NCBI RefSeq assembly: GCF_031157355.1
Contig: NZ_JAVIFT010000002.1
Location: 186,001-250,000 of the forward strand
Length of the DNA stretch: 64,000 nucleotides
Source of the DNA: Hyphomicrobium sp. LHD-15
GTDB lineage: Bacteria; Pseudomonadota; Alphaproteobacteria; Rhizobiales; Hyphomicrobiaceae
Reading direction: 5' to 3'
A program made the translations under genes and the position numbers. This document shows, one piece after another, positions 10,702 to 19,494 of this stretch (position 1 is the first letter of the stretch; each line of letters opens with the position of its first letter). The notes under the pieces are model-generated. The model saw nothing but the letters and a program-made list of their open reading frames with translations. It was not told where the DNA came from and made no database searches.

Positions 10702-11595
10702 ATGAACTCACCGTTACCGAAGAGCCGGCTGGGCCGGGGGTTGGCCTCTCTGATCGGAGAGTCGCCCCAGGCGCAGCCGCGTATGCCTGTCGAGGGTGAG
10801 CAGCGCACGCTGCCCTTGGCGCAGATTCGGAGCAGCCGGTTCAATCCGCGCAAGGATTTCCCGGAAGCGGATCTCGCGGAACTTGCGGAATCGATCCGCA
10901 CCAAGGGTCTGGTTCAGCCTATCGTCGTGCGGCCGCATCCCGAAGATGCGCAGGCCTACGAAATCGTGGCTGGCGAGCGTCGCTGGCGGGCTTCGCAGAA
11001 GGCCGGACTCCACAATATTCCGGTGATTGTGCGTGATCTTTCGGACCGCGAAGTCCTCGAACTCGCGATTATCGAGAACGTCCAGCGCGCCGACCTCAAC
11101 GCTATCGAAGAGGCAAACGGCTATCGTGAGCTGATCGAGCGGTTCGACTATAGCCAGGAGCAGGTTTCGGAGATCATCGGCAAAAGCCGCAGCCATGTCG
11201 CCAATACGCTGCGGCTCTTGCGGCTTCCGGATTCGGTTCAGATTTTCGTCCAGGAAGGCAAGCTCACGGCGGGGCATGCACGTGCGCTGGTCGGCCGCGA
11301 GGATGCAGAAGCGCTGGCGAAGCAGATCCTCGAACAGGACCTCAATGTCCGCGAGGCGGAAGCCCTCGTTCAGACGGGTGGGCCGATCGGCACGCCGGGT
11401 TCGACGGGCGCGCGCAAATTGCGCGACAAGGACGCGGACACCAAGGCTTTCGAGAAAGAGCTGGCGGATTCGCTGGGGCTCAAGGTCGAGGTCAAGCGCG
11501 GTTCGGGCGAAAGCGGAAACCTGGTCATCAAGTACGGCAACTTCGACCAGCTTGACTACATCCGGCTGCGTTTGATGGGCGCGAATGGCGGCTGA
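10702..11595 (+). CDS. parB: Chromosome-partitioning protein ParB (parS-binding CTPase)
   Basis: Binds parS, loads as a CTP-gated clamp and spreads. The 297-residue protein has the N-terminal ParA-interaction segment LGRGLASLIGE, the CTP-binding motif GERRWRAS, ENVQRADLN, and the helix-turn-helix segment GKSRSHVANTLRLL. The C-terminal dimerisation part ends RLRLMGANGG. In many alphaproteobacteria the next gene is holA. Here hisE follows and holA is 39 kb away. Confidence 0.97.
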   Translation: MNSPLPKSRLGRGLASLIGESPQAQPRMPVEGEQRTLPLAQIRSSRFNPRKDFPEADLAELAESIRTKGLVQPIVVRPHPEDAQAYEIVAGERRWRASQKAGLHNIPVIVRDLSDREVLELAIIENVQRADLNAIEEANGYRELIERFDYSQEQVSEIIGKSRSHVANTLRLLRLPDSVQIFVQEGKLTAGHARALVGREDAEALAKQILEQDLNVREAEALVQTGGPIGTPGSTGARKLRDKDADTKAFEKELADSLGLKVEVKRGSGESGNLVIKYGNFDQLDYIRLRLMGANGG

Positions 11596-11788
11596 CGCCT
11601 CGTTCCGCTTGTGTGGCCGTTAATCTCGGCGGATCTGCCTGCTGGACATAGCCTGTCCGCACGCTTAAGGGCATGGCCTTCTCCGCGCGGATGCGATGTT
11701 CTTCGCGTCCGGCTTCGGCTTGCGGAGGCGAAGCAATGCTCTGCCCCAAGGGGAGAGGCGACGAGGCCAACTTCTCAAAGGTTGCGAC

Positions 11789-12109
11789 ATGAGCAACGAC
11801 GTTATTTCCAGGCTGGCGGCGACGATCCATGCCAGGCGGGCTTCCTCAGCCGACAAGTCCTATACGCGGCAGCTTCTGGAGGCTGGACCTGAGCGCTGCG
11901 CCAAGAAGCTCGGCGAGGAAGCGGTCGAGACGGTGATCGCCGGCGTTAGCCAAAGCGACGAAGCTCTTCGTGCGGAAGCGGCGGATTTGCTCTATCATTT
12001 GCTGGTGTTGCTTGAGGCGCGTGGGATCGCGATCGACGATGTGCTGGCCGTTCTCGACAGCCGTTCCGGACAATCCGGACTCGCCGAAAAAGCGGCCCGC
12101 GGTTCCTAA
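11789..12109 (+). CDS. hisE: Phosphoribosyl-ATP diphosphatase HisE
   Basis: Second step of histidine synthesis: phosphoribosyl-ATP to phosphoribosyl-AMP plus diphosphate. The 106-residue all-alpha protein has the MazG-like metal-binding pattern KKLGEEAVET followed by EAADLLYHLLVLL. The ATG at 11789 gives the standard length; the open frame upstream to 11696 is not conserved in composition. It is followed by coaA after about 90 bp, a hisE-coaA pairing familiar in related genomes. The rest of the his operon is not in the window. Confidence 0.93.
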   Translation: MSNDVISRLAATIHARRASSADKSYTRQLLEAGPERCAKKLGEEAVETVIAGVSQSDEALRAEAADLLYHLLVLLEARGIAIDDVLAVLDSRSGQSGLAEKAARGS

Positions 12110-12201
12110 GATGGTTTTTGCGCTTCCCGGCTCGGACGTAGCCTAAGTTTCACGGAAGCGCTTTGAGGAGAAGCCGGTTGGGGCTTCCTGGTGATCCGCA
12201 T

Positions 12202-13215
12202 ATGAGTTCTGCGCGGGATACGGCGGCCATGGCGCGCGATAGTGCGCGGCTGAATCTGGTTGGGGACCAAGGCTCGGGCATACAGTTTTCGCTCTACCGC
12301 GTTTTCAGCCGCGAAGAGTGGGCGAGGCTTCGTGCCGATACGCCGATGACGCTTGAGGCGGAAGAGCTCGAGCAATTGTCAGGTCTGCTCGAGGAACTCA
12401 GCGTCGAAGAGGTCGAGACGATCTATCTTCCGCTGTCGCGCCTGCTCAATCTCTACGTAGCCGCGGCGCAGAAGCTTCATGCCGTCAGCTCGACGTTCCT
12501 TGGCCGGATGGACTGCAAAGTGCCGTTCATCATCGGTGTGGCGGGGTCAGTCGCAGTCGGTAAGAGTACGACAGCCCGCGTGTTGCGCGCGCTGCTCGCG
12601 CGGTGGCCGGATCATCCGCGTGTCGATCTGATTACGACAGACGGTTTCCTGCATCCCAACAAGGAACTCGAAGCGCGCGGGCTGATGAACCGCAAAGGCT
12701 TTCCGGAGAGCTTCGATACGGCGCGGCTTCTGAAGTTTCTTGCGGACGTAAAAAGCGGCAAAGAGCGGATCGAAGCGCCGGTCTATTCGCATTTCCACTA
12801 CGACATTATTCCGGGGCAAACGACGCTCATCGAGCGGCCGGATATTCTGATTGTCGAAGGGCTCAATGTTCTGCAGCCCGCCAATCTCGAGCGCGGCACG
12901 GATGCGGGTCCGTTCGTTTCGGATTTCATCGATTTCTCGATTTTCATCGATGCCGACGAAGAGCTGATCGAGGACTGGTATCTCGAGCGCTTCATGCGGC
13001 TCAGGAGCACGGCGTTCCGCGATCCGGCGTCGTTCTTCCATCGCTACATCACGCTGACGCACGACAACGCCGTTGCGCGGGCGCTCGATCTGTGGCGCAC
13101 GATCAATCTCAAAAACCTCCAAGAGAACATTCTCCCGACGCGGCCGCGTGCACGCCTGATCCTGCGCAAGGCGAAGGATCACAGCGTGAGTACGGTGGCA
13201 CTGAGGAAACTTTGA
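12202..13215 (+). CDS. coaA: Type I pantothenate kinase
   Basis: Phosphorylates pantothenate, the first committed step of coenzyme A synthesis. The 337-residue protein has the P-loop GSVAVGKST near residue 115, the family stretch [11 protein letters not shown], and [10 protein letters not shown]. The C-terminus includes [17 protein letters not shown], as expected for bacterial CoaA. The ATG at 12202 is preferred to a longer frame opening at 12163, because the family N-terminus is variable and short. Confidence 0.95.
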   Translation: MSSARDTAAMARDSARLNLVGDQGSGIQFSLYRVFSREEWARLRADTPMTLEAEELEQLSGLLEELSVEEVETIYLPLSRLLNLYVAAAQKLHAVSSTFLGRMDCKVPFIIGVAGSVAVGKSTTARVLRALLARWPDHPRVDLITTDGFLHPNKELEARGLMNRKGFPESFDTARLLKFLADVKSGKERIEAPVYSHFHYDIIPGQTTLIERPDILIVEGLNVLQPANLERGTDAGPFVSDFIDFSIFIDADEELIEDWYLERFMRLRSTAFRDPASFFHRYITLTHDNAVARALDLWRTINLKNLQENILPTRPRARLILRKAKDHSVSTVALRKL

Positions 13216-13329
13216 TTCGGGCACTTTTCCCTGCAACGACGACGTGTGTCGTGCCTAGGATTTAGGCGGTGCTTGGTTCCAGCCCGCGTTTCGTGGAAAA
13301 AATATCCACGTCCACCCGCGAGTTGAGCA

Positions 13330-13356
13330 TTCCCGACCAAAATCGGGAAGTTTTCC
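13330..13356 (+). terminator. Possible terminator after coaA
   Basis: The inverted repeat TTCCCGA / TCGGGAA has a 6-base loop and is followed by GTTTTCC. The stem is short and the U-tract weak, so this is tentative. Confidence 0.4.
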
Positions 13357-13430
13357 CTCTAGACTTGCTGCGCCGCAGCAACGAAATAAGGGAAAGTTTC
13401 TCGCTTTCAAACTCATAGGGAGATCACATC

Positions 13431-13685
13431 ATGAAGCGCATTTTGGCCGCCGCCGCCGTTTTGGCATTCTGCTCGGGTGCCGCATTCGCCGACGACAAGC
13501 CGACCGACGACGAGGCTGCCAAGATCAAGGCTGCTGTCGCCGCTTGGGGCTGCGAGGGCGGCTCGTACGAGAAGGAAACTGAGGGCTCGGGCGTTTTCGA
13601 GGCCGAGGACGTCAAGTGCAAGTCCGGTCAGTATGACTTCCGTCTCGACAAGGACTTCAAGGTGTTCGTGATCACCAAGGACTAA
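13431..13685 (+). CDS. Small secreted protein, PepSY-like
   Basis: An 84-residue protein with a clear Sec signal peptide, probably cleaved after AAFA near residue 20. The acidic mature part (DDKPTDDEAAKIKAAV) ends in the two short strands YDFRLDKDF and KVFVITKD, a layout seen in small PepSY-type periplasmic proteins. The family assignment is tentative. It has a good ribosome site (GGGAG) 9 bp upstream and its own strong terminator, so it is probably a single-gene transcript. Confidence 0.75.
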   Translation: MKRILAAAAVLAFCSGAAFADDKPTDDEAAKIKAAVAAWGCEGGSYEKETEGSGVFEAEDVKCKSGQYDFRLDKDFKVFVITKD

Positions 13686-13706
13686 TTTCGTCCTACCGAA
13701 AGAATT

Positions 13707-13745
13707 AAGGCGCCTCTTCTTCTCGAAGAGGCGCCTTTTTATTTG
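13707..13745 (+). terminator. Strong Rho-independent terminator
   Basis: A 13-bp perfect stem (AAGGCGCCTCTTC / GAAGAGGCGCCTT) with a 5-base loop, followed by TTTATTT. It ends the small secreted protein gene and faces the end of leuB, so it may act in both directions. Confidence 0.9.
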
Positions 13746-13768
13746 AAAGCAGTTCGAGAGATCGAAGG

Positions 13769-14884
13769 TCAGGCGACGAGCTTTTCGAGCTTGCCGAGAA
13801 TTGCGCCGCCCATCTCGGAGGTGCCGACCTGGTTCATACCGGTCTGCATGATGTCGCCGGTGCGGTAGCCGTCGGAGAGCACGTCCGAGATCGCCTTGTC
13901 GATGAGATCGGCTTCTGCGCTCATGCCGAGCGAATAGCGGAGCGCCATGCCGAAGCTCGCGATCGTCGCGATCGGGTTTGCGAGGCCTTTGCCGGCAATG
14001 TCGGGTGCGGAGCCGTGGACAGGCTCATAGAGCGACAGGCGCTTGCCGGTCTTCTCATCGGCAGCGCCGAGCGACGCGGAGGGCAGCATGCCGAGCGAGC
14101 CCGTCGCCATCGCGGCCTCATCCGACAACACGTCGCCGAACAGATTGTCGGTGACGATCACGTCGAACTGCTTCGGGTTGCGGACGAGCTGCATGGCGCA
14201 GTTGTCGGCGAGAATGTGCTCGAGCTTTACGTCGGGCGCGTAAGCCTTGTGGGTGGCGGTCACGACCTCGTTCCAGAGAACGCCGGTCTTCATGACGTTG
14301 CGCTTCTCCGCCGAGTGCACCTTGTTGCCGCGCTTGCGGGCCAGATCGAAGGCGACCTTGGCGATGCGTTCGATTTCTCGCGTCGTGTAGATCTGGGTGT
14401 CGATCGCGCGCTTCTGGCCGTCCTCCAGGATGACGATCTCTTTCGGTTCGCCGAAATAGACGCCGCCGGTCAGCTCGCGCACGATCATGATGTCGAGGCC
14501 TTCGACCAGCTCGCGCTTCAACGAAGAGGCGTCTGCGAGGGCGGGATAGCAGATCGCGGGGCGAAGGTTGGCGAAGAGATCGAGATCCTTGCGCAGGCGA
14601 AGCAGGCCCGCTTCGGGGCGTACCGCGTAAGGAACCTTGTCCCACTTGGGTCCGCCGACGGCGCCAAATATGACGGCGTCCGCAGCCTTGGCTTTGGCGA
14701 CGCAGTCGTCGGTGACGGCAACGCCATGCTTGTCATAGGCCGCGCCGCCGACCAGGTCGCTCTCGGTCTCGAACTTGTGCTTGCTGCTCTTCTTGTTGAA
14801 GAACGCGATGATGCGCTCGACCTCGGCCATGGTCTCTTGGCCGATGCCGTCGCCCGGGAGCAGGAGCAGCTTGTGCGTCGTCAT
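13769..14884 (-). CDS. leuB: 3-isopropylmalate dehydrogenase LeuB
   Basis: Oxidises and decarboxylates 3-isopropylmalate in leucine synthesis, using NAD+ and a divalent metal. The 371-residue protein starts [15 protein letters not shown] and has the substrate segment [14 protein letters not shown] and the metal/NAD region [15 protein letters not shown], then [14 protein letters not shown]. The length is typical. leuC and leuD are not in the window. In relatives leuB is often next to asd, which here is 6 kb away. Confidence 0.97.
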   Translation of the reverse strand: MTTHKLLLLPGDGIGQETMAEVERIIAFFNKKSSKHKFETESDLVGGAAYDKHGVAVTDDCVAKAKAADAVIFGAVGGPKWDKVPYAVRPEAGLLRLRKDLDLFANLRPAICYPALADASSLKRELVEGLDIMIVRELTGGVYFGEPKEIVILEDGQKRAIDTQIYTTREIERIAKVAFDLARKRGNKVHSAEKRNVMKTGVLWNEVVTATHKAYAPDVKLEHILADNCAMQLVRNPKQFDVIVTDNLFGDVLSDEAAMATGSLGMLPSASLGAADEKTGKRLSLYEPVHGSAPDIAGKGLANPIATIASFGMALRYSLGMSAEADLIDKAISDVLSDGYRTGDIMQTGMNQVGTSEMGGAILGKLEKLVA

Positions 14885-15005
14885 GATGAAATGGGTCCGT
14901 CAAACGAGGATTGTTGGCGCGGTACTAGCGCGGCGGCGGGCCAGCGGCAAGCTTATGCTGTCGGCGAAGACGGCGGCGGCGGACCAGCCTTCCACGCATC
15001 TGCAG

Positions 15006-15021
15006 CCCGGCCTCCGCCGGG
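15006..15021. repeat. Small GC hairpin (CCCGGC / GCCGGG)
   Basis: A relative of the hairpin at 6535, followed by the same GATGACGGCG-type tail. It lies in the gap between leuB and the DUF4337 gene. Confidence 0.4.
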
Positions 15022-15055
15022 ATGACGGCGTGTGGGCCAGCAAGCCGCACCGGCG

Positions 15056-15652
15056 TTAACCGATGAAGGGGATGTTCAGGAACAGCGTGAAGCCGTTGAT
15101 CGTCATCAGGGCACCGAGGACGCCCATGATGGCGCTGCCGATAAGAAGCATCGAGCCCGTGGATATGAGTGCGACGCCGCCCAATACGATGGCGATCTGC
15201 AGCAGCGCCTCGCCATAGTCGAAATAGGGATCCTGGCGCATGGCGATATCGCGCTCGGCTTCAAGGGCTTTGCCGCGGGTGAACAGCTCGTCGAGGCCTT
15301 CGTTCGTCTTGGGATTCGAGGTCAGCTCGGTGTCGAGCTTCTTGTAATCCGCGATCTTGGCTTCGACCGCGGTCCGCGCTTCCGGCGTCAGGGTCTGGTT
15401 GCTCAGGACGGTGAGCTCGAGCTCATCGACCTCGAGGCGCAGGACGTGGCGGCGCATGTTCTTCGCCTGGAAAAACCCCCAGACGTTGGTCGCCTCGATG
15501 TTCTTGAGGGTCGCTTCCTTGGACGCGTTACCGCCGCCCATGGAGCAGATGGCGAGAATTACCGCGAGCACGCCGATATAGACGCCGATCCAACGATCAC
15601 GGTCGCGCTGATTGTCGTCGCTGGCGTCGCGGCCCAGCTCATCCCATACCAC
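15056..15652 (-). CDS. DUF4337 family membrane protein
   Basis: A 198-residue protein with one N-terminal membrane segment ([18 protein letters not shown]), a central helical region with the family stretch [12 protein letters not shown], and two C-terminal membrane segments. The GTG start at 15652 is chosen because a good ribosome site (GGAGG) lies about 9 bp upstream; it overlaps the gpmA stop by 14 bp. The function of the family is unknown. It is probably co-transcribed after dapB and gpmA. Confidence 0.8.
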   Translation of the reverse strand: MVWDELGRDASDDNQRDRDRWIGVYIGVLAVILAICSMGGGNASKEATLKNIEATNVWGFFQAKNMRRHVLRLEVDELELTVLSNQTLTPEARTAVEAKIADYKKLDTELTSNPKTNEGLDELFTRGKALEAERDIAMRQDPYFDYGEALLQIAIVLGGVALISTGSMLLIGSAIMGVLGALMTINGFTLFLNIPFIG

Positions 15653-16286
15653 TGTCGCGGCCCTCCGATCGTACAAGCTCCCGGTATTCTGCGACGACGC
15701 CACTTTCATCCAGGCGATAAACCTGTGGCGCTGCCGTTGCGAGCTCGCGATCGAGGATCTGCGTTTCGCTCAGTTGCTCAAGATACATGATGAGCGCGCG
15801 CAGAGAGTTGCCGTGCGCAGCGATAATGACGTTTTTGCCGGCCGCAACGTGCGGCCAGATGTTCTTGATGTAGTAAGGCTGCACGCGTGCTGCCGTGTCC
15901 TTCAGGCTTTCGCCGCCCGGAGGCGGAATCTCGTAGCTGCGCCGCCAGGTCAGAACCTGCTCCTCGCCCCAGCGTGCGCGCGCTTCTTCCTTGTTGAGGC
16001 CGGAAAGCTCGCCGTAGTCGCGCTCGTTCAAGGCTGCATCCTCGAACACGGCCGGGGTCTCGCCGCCGATCTCGCCGAGGATGATATCGAGCGTGTGCTG
16101 GGCGCGCTTCAGCTTGCTCGTGAATGCGATGTCGAAATGAAGCCCTTCACCCTTGAGAACGCGTCCGGCCCAGACAGCCTCGATCACGCCCTTGTCGGTC
16201 AGATCCGGATTTCGGATGCCGGTGAAAATGTTCTTCTTGTTCCATTCGCTTTCGCCATGGCGCACGAGCACAAGTCGGTTCGTCAT
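15639..16286 (-). CDS. gpmA: 2,3-bisphosphoglycerate-dependent phosphoglycerate mutase
   Basis: Interconverts 3- and 2-phosphoglycerate in glycolysis and gluconeogenesis. The 215-residue protein has the phosphohistidine motif [12 protein letters not shown] near the N-terminus and the second catalytic histidine in [13 protein letters not shown]. The ATG at 16286 gives the family start [11 protein letters not shown]; the frame extends to 16385 but that part overlaps dapB. It sits 41 bp after dapB on the same strand. Confidence 0.95.
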   Translation of the reverse strand: MTNRLVLVRHGESEWNKKNIFTGIRNPDLTDKGVIEAVWAGRVLKGEGLHFDIAFTSKLKRAQHTLDIILGEIGGETPAVFEDAALNERDYGELSGLNKEEARARWGEEQVLTWRRSYEIPPPGGESLKDTAARVQPYYIKNIWPHVAAGKNVIIAAHGNSLRALIMYLEQLSETQILDRELATAAPQVYRLDESGVVAEYRELVRSEGRDSGMG

Positions 16287-16327
16287 GGACTCAATCCGTT
16301 TTGTTCGTTGCAGCGTCGACATTTCGT

Positions 16328-17134
16328 CTAAAGCCCCAGTACATCGCTCATGTTGAAGAGGCCAGGACCTTTGCCCTGTCCCCATAGCGCCGCCTTGACG
16401 GCGCCACGCGCGAAAATGCTCCTATCGGCTGCGCGATGCGTGATCTCGATCCGCTCGCCCTCGCCGGCAAATATCACCGTATGGTCTCCGACGACGGTCC
16501 CGCCGCGCAACGTCGCGAAGCCGATATCGCCCCGCCGACGCGGCCCGGTGTGGCCGTCTCTCGATCTGACACTGTTTGACTTGAGATCTATTCCTCGCCC
16601 TTCGGCTGCAGCCGCACCAAGCATCAATGCCGTGCCCGACGGAGCGTCCACCTTTTGGCGGTGATGCATCTCGACGATCTCGATGTCGAAATCGGCGTCG
16701 AGCGCTTCGGAAATGCGCCGTGTGATGGCGGTCAGCAGATTGACGCCGAGGCTCATGTTGCCCGCCTTGATGACCGTAGCGTGGCGGGCCGCAGCCTGAA
16801 TTGCGGCTTCATCACTTTCACTGAAACCAGTGGTGCCGATGACGTGCACGATGCGCGCGTTGGCGGCGAGGCCGGCCATCTCGATCGTCGCGGCCGGGAT
16901 CGTGAAGTCGATCACCGCATCACTTTTGACGACAAGCTCGAGGGGATCAGCGGAAACGGCAAGGCCCAACGGCGGAAGCCCGGCGAGGGTGCCGATGTCG
17001 GCGCCGATATGGGGCGATCCAAGCGGTTCGGTTCCGCCGCTCACGATGCACCCTGGGGTGGTGGCGACCACGCGGACGAGCTCGCGGCCCATGCGGCCCG
17101 CAACTCCCGTCACGGCGATTCTGATCTCGCTCAT
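16328..17134 (-). CDS. dapB: 4-hydroxy-tetrahydrodipicolinate reductase
   Basis: NAD(P)H-dependent reductase of the diaminopimelate/lysine pathway. The 268-residue protein has the nucleotide-binding loop GVAGRMGRE near residue 10 and the family signature [18 protein letters not shown] with its catalytic His and Lys. The ATG at 17134 ([10 protein letters not shown]) matches the family; the frame extends to 17185. First gene of a likely dapB-gpmA-DUF4337 unit. Confidence 0.96.
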   Translation of the reverse strand: MSEIRIAVTGVAGRMGRELVRVVATTPGCIVSGGTEPLGSPHIGADIGTLAGLPPLGLAVSADPLELVVKSDAVIDFTIPAATIEMAGLAANARIVHVIGTTGFSESDEAAIQAAARHATVIKAGNMSLGVNLLTAITRRISEALDADFDIEIVEMHHRQKVDAPSGTALMLGAAAAEGRGIDLKSNSVRSRDGHTGPRRRGDIGFATLRGGTVVGDHTVIFAGEGERIEITHRAADRSIFARGAVKAALWGQGKGPGLFNMSDVLGL

Positions 17135-17355
17135 TCCAACCTCGAGGGTTCGATTGCGGGCCGATATAGCAACGCCCGGCGCCAAGAGGAAGTGCGGCGC
17201 GTGCTCCGGACGCGGTTTCTCAACCGCGGTAAGGGCTCATACACCAAAATTGCCGTGTCGCGCGAAGTCAGTTGGGCCTCGGATTTTGGTCAAGAACGCG
17301 TGTAGAAGACGTGGGATCGGGATTTATCGGCCCCGTATTCGGCATTGGGGGTGAG

Positions 17356-17931
17356 ATGGCCGGGCGTCTGGCTCGCTTAACCGTTGCTCTCGTCGTACTT
17401 TCGTACGGCGCGGCGGAAGCTATCCAGCAGGTCAAAAGCCTCTACACCGCAATCGATCTCGACGCGTGCAAGGCCGTCGGGGGCAGCCGGGATGGCCAAG
17501 CCCGTCTTTGCAAGGGGCTGCCGGGCTATCCGGTCTATCTGTCGGAGGGACAATCCGGCACCTACCTCAGTGTCGGCCCGAACGCGGCCGGGCGGCAGGC
17601 CGCGCAGCAAACATTGAAAGCTTTCAACACGCTGTTCGACAAGTCCGGGCGCCGCTCGACGATCGAATGGCGGTTCGTCGTGCGCGATCAGCGACCGGTG
17701 CCCTACGCGACGATCGTGCGATATTTCACGCAGGCCGCGTCCGGGGCCGGCGAGGTGCTGGTGGTGACGCGGGTGACCGACCGCGAGGCCTGCCATGTGG
17801 CCTACATCGATGCGCTCGCCAATGCCGATGCGATCGTGCTGGCGCGGAAGGTCGCCGATACGATGGCGCGCTCGAAGGAGTGTCCGCAGGAGCCTTCGGT
17901 CGAGGGCGCTCAAGGGCGCAGCCCGATGTAG
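17356..17931 (+). CDS. Hypothetical secreted protein
   Basis: A 191-residue protein with a probable signal peptide (LTVALVVLSYGAAEA). The mature part has three cysteines and a stretch YPVYLSEGQSGTYLSVGPNA. No family was recognised. A GAG-type ribosome site directly precedes the ATG at 17356. It stands alone, divergent from dapB and convergent with the GNAT gene. Confidence 0.7.
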   Translation: MAGRLARLTVALVVLSYGAAEAIQQVKSLYTAIDLDACKAVGGSRDGQARLCKGLPGYPVYLSEGQSGTYLSVGPNAAGRQAAQQTLKAFNTLFDKSGRRSTIEWRFVVRDQRPVPYATIVRYFTQAASGAGEVLVVTRVTDREACHVAYIDALANADAIVLARKVADTMARSKECPQEPSVEGAQGRSPM

Positions 17932-18020
17932 GCTCTAGGCACCACGCAATCGCGCGGCCGCTTCGGCGGGGACGACGATGGGAAATGCGTGGAAGGTCTT
18001 GCGGATCAGGAGAACGCGGA

Positions 18021-18533
18021 TCACGAGGACCAGGCGAAAGCGATCTTCTCAAGCTTTTGATCGCCGATCGTCTCGAAGGCTTGTTTGACGGGACGGCCGC
18101 CGCGGCGCCAGTAGAAGTCCGTCGCGGTGGTGTTCTCGGCAAGCGCCCACACGATCAGGCCCTTGAGGCGCCGCTGGTCGAGACCATGGCGGCAGGCCTC
18201 GAACAAATGCTCGCCGAGACCGAGGCCTTGGTGCACGGGGGCGACGTAAAGTTCGTAGATCTCGCCCTGATAGGGGCCGCGCGTGCGCGAGAAGCCGAGT
18301 GTTGCGTAGCCGACGATGGCGCCGGCCTTTTCCAACACAATGAGGCTATCGCCGCTGCGGATGACGCTCATCCACCATTCGGGGCCGCGACGGCGGATCA
18401 TGTTTTCGAGATGGAAGTGAGGAATGATGCCGCGATAAGCCTGCAGCCAGGATTGGCGAAACGTCTCGGCGACGGAGCTTGCGTCGGCGAGCTTTCCCTT
18501 TCGGATCTTGATATCGGAACGCGACCCTAACAT
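18021..18533 (-). CDS. GNAT family N-acetyltransferase
   Basis: A 170-residue protein with the Gcn5-related fold. Motif A is visible as IYELYVAPVHQGLGLGEHLF, carrying the acetyl-CoA pyrophosphate-binding Q/RxxGxG/A pattern, and a C-terminal strand follows in FYWRRGGRPV. The acceptor substrate cannot be told from sequence. No operon partner. Confidence 0.88.
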   Translation of the reverse strand: MLGSRSDIKIRKGKLADASSVAETFRQSWLQAYRGIIPHFHLENMIRRRGPEWWMSVIRSGDSLIVLEKAGAIVGYATLGFSRTRGPYQGEIYELYVAPVHQGLGLGEHLFEACRHGLDQRRLKGLIVWALAENTTATDFYWRRGGRPVKQAFETIGDQKLEKIAFAWSS

Positions 18534-18701
18534 TGCTTCACTATAGCGCGGATTTCGGAGCGCGAAAGGCTCAGCGATGGGCCTCGATGAAAAATATTAC
18601 GTCGGTGTCGCGCTGCTTCGAACGGCTCCAAGTGCATTGGTTGCAATTGGGCTTCTTTCTGGTCGGCGGACGATAATTCTCTGACCGGGATCTGCCATAG
18701 C

Positions 18702-18732
18702 AAAACGCCCGTCGATCTCATCGACGGGCGTT
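18702..18732 (-). terminator. Rho-independent terminator of the phasin gene
   Basis: A 13-bp stem, AACGCCCGTCGAT / ATCGACGGGCGTT, with a 3-base loop. On the minus strand it is followed by a U-rich run (TTTTGC). It lies 37 bp after the phasin stop. Confidence 0.85.
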
Positions 18733-18768
18733 CCGATTGTCGTGCGGACCTGCAACTCTCGGTGCGGA

Positions 18769-19221
18769 TCAGCCGGTCTTCTTGATCTGGTCGAAGGTCT
18801 TGGTGGCGGCAGCGTTCAGGCTCTCGAACGTCTGCTGTGCAACCTTGGTCGACAACTCGAACAGCTCCTTCGACTGTGCGCCGGCAGCGGTGAACTGCTG
18901 CTGCACGAAAGCGGTCTGAAGGCGGAGCAGCTCGGGGAGCGTCTTGGCGCGTGCGATTGCCTGGGCGGCATCGAACACGGCTTCGGTGTTGCTCTCGGTG
19001 TTCTTGAGAACCTTGTCGCCAATCGACTTGGCGCCGGCGAAGGCAGTGACGGTTGCTTCCTCGAACGCCTTGGCGCCATCCTTGGCGACGGTGTTGAACT
19101 TGCCGTAGGTCTCGCGGGCCTTGCTGACGCTGTCTTCAGCGATGGCCTGAACCTGCTCGGGGATGCGGGCGTCCTTGGCGGCGGCGAAGAAATCCTGGGT
19201 CTGGCGGGCGAAGTCGTTCAC
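18769..19221 (-). CDS. Phasin family protein
   Basis: A 150-residue, almost wholly alpha-helical, Ala/Lys/Glu-rich protein typical of Phasin_2 proteins, which coat polyhydroxyalkanoate granules. Seen: AIAEDSVSKARETYGKFN, FAGAKSIGDKVLKNTE and a helical C-terminus ending in DQIKKTG. The GTG at 19221 is chosen because AGGAG lies 7 bp upstream and the protein then starts VNDFARQTQDFF. The longer frame to 19359 adds a Pro/Arg-rich part unlike phasins. No PHA synthase gene is in the window. Confidence 0.85.
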   Translation of the reverse strand: MNDFARQTQDFFAAAKDARIPEQVQAIAEDSVSKARETYGKFNTVAKDGAKAFEEATVTAFAGAKSIGDKVLKNTESNTEAVFDAAQAIARAKTLPELLRLQTAFVQQQFTAAGAQSKELFELSTKVAQQTFESLNAAATKTFDQIKKTG

Positions 19222-19345
19222 GGGTTGGCTCCTGTGGGTGAGTTGGCTGGCTTTCAAGAAAGGGCGTGGCCGTGCAGGACCCGGAAATAAATGGATGCTG
19301 CCCGGTGCCGTCCGAACTTTCTGAATGGACCTTAGCATAGAAATA

Positions 19346-19356
19346 TTGCAGTGCAA
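19346..19356. promoter_or_regulatory. Possible PhaR-type operator upstream of the phasin gene
   Basis: The 11-bp palindrome TTGCAGTGCAA, followed 15 bp later by TTGTTGC, lies 125 bp before the phasin start in an otherwise AT-rich stretch. PhaR/AniA repressors of phasin genes are known to bind TGC-rich sites. The assignment is by analogy. Confidence 0.4.
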
Positions 19357-19494
19357 CATGAAAGATTGTTGCTCCGCAGTATCGTCGTTTGAGCCAGATC
19401 AATAGGCTCATTGGCGACATAATCCGCGGTCGGATTTGGTTGCCGCAGCGTTAATCATTTCGCACTTGCGAAATCTCGAAGGCGCTTCATCGAT

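Noticed and set aside
18527-18721. 64-codon minus-strand frame between the GNAT and phasin genes
   Set aside because: No ribosome site, no family, and a composition unlike neighbouring genes. The stretch holds the phasin terminator.
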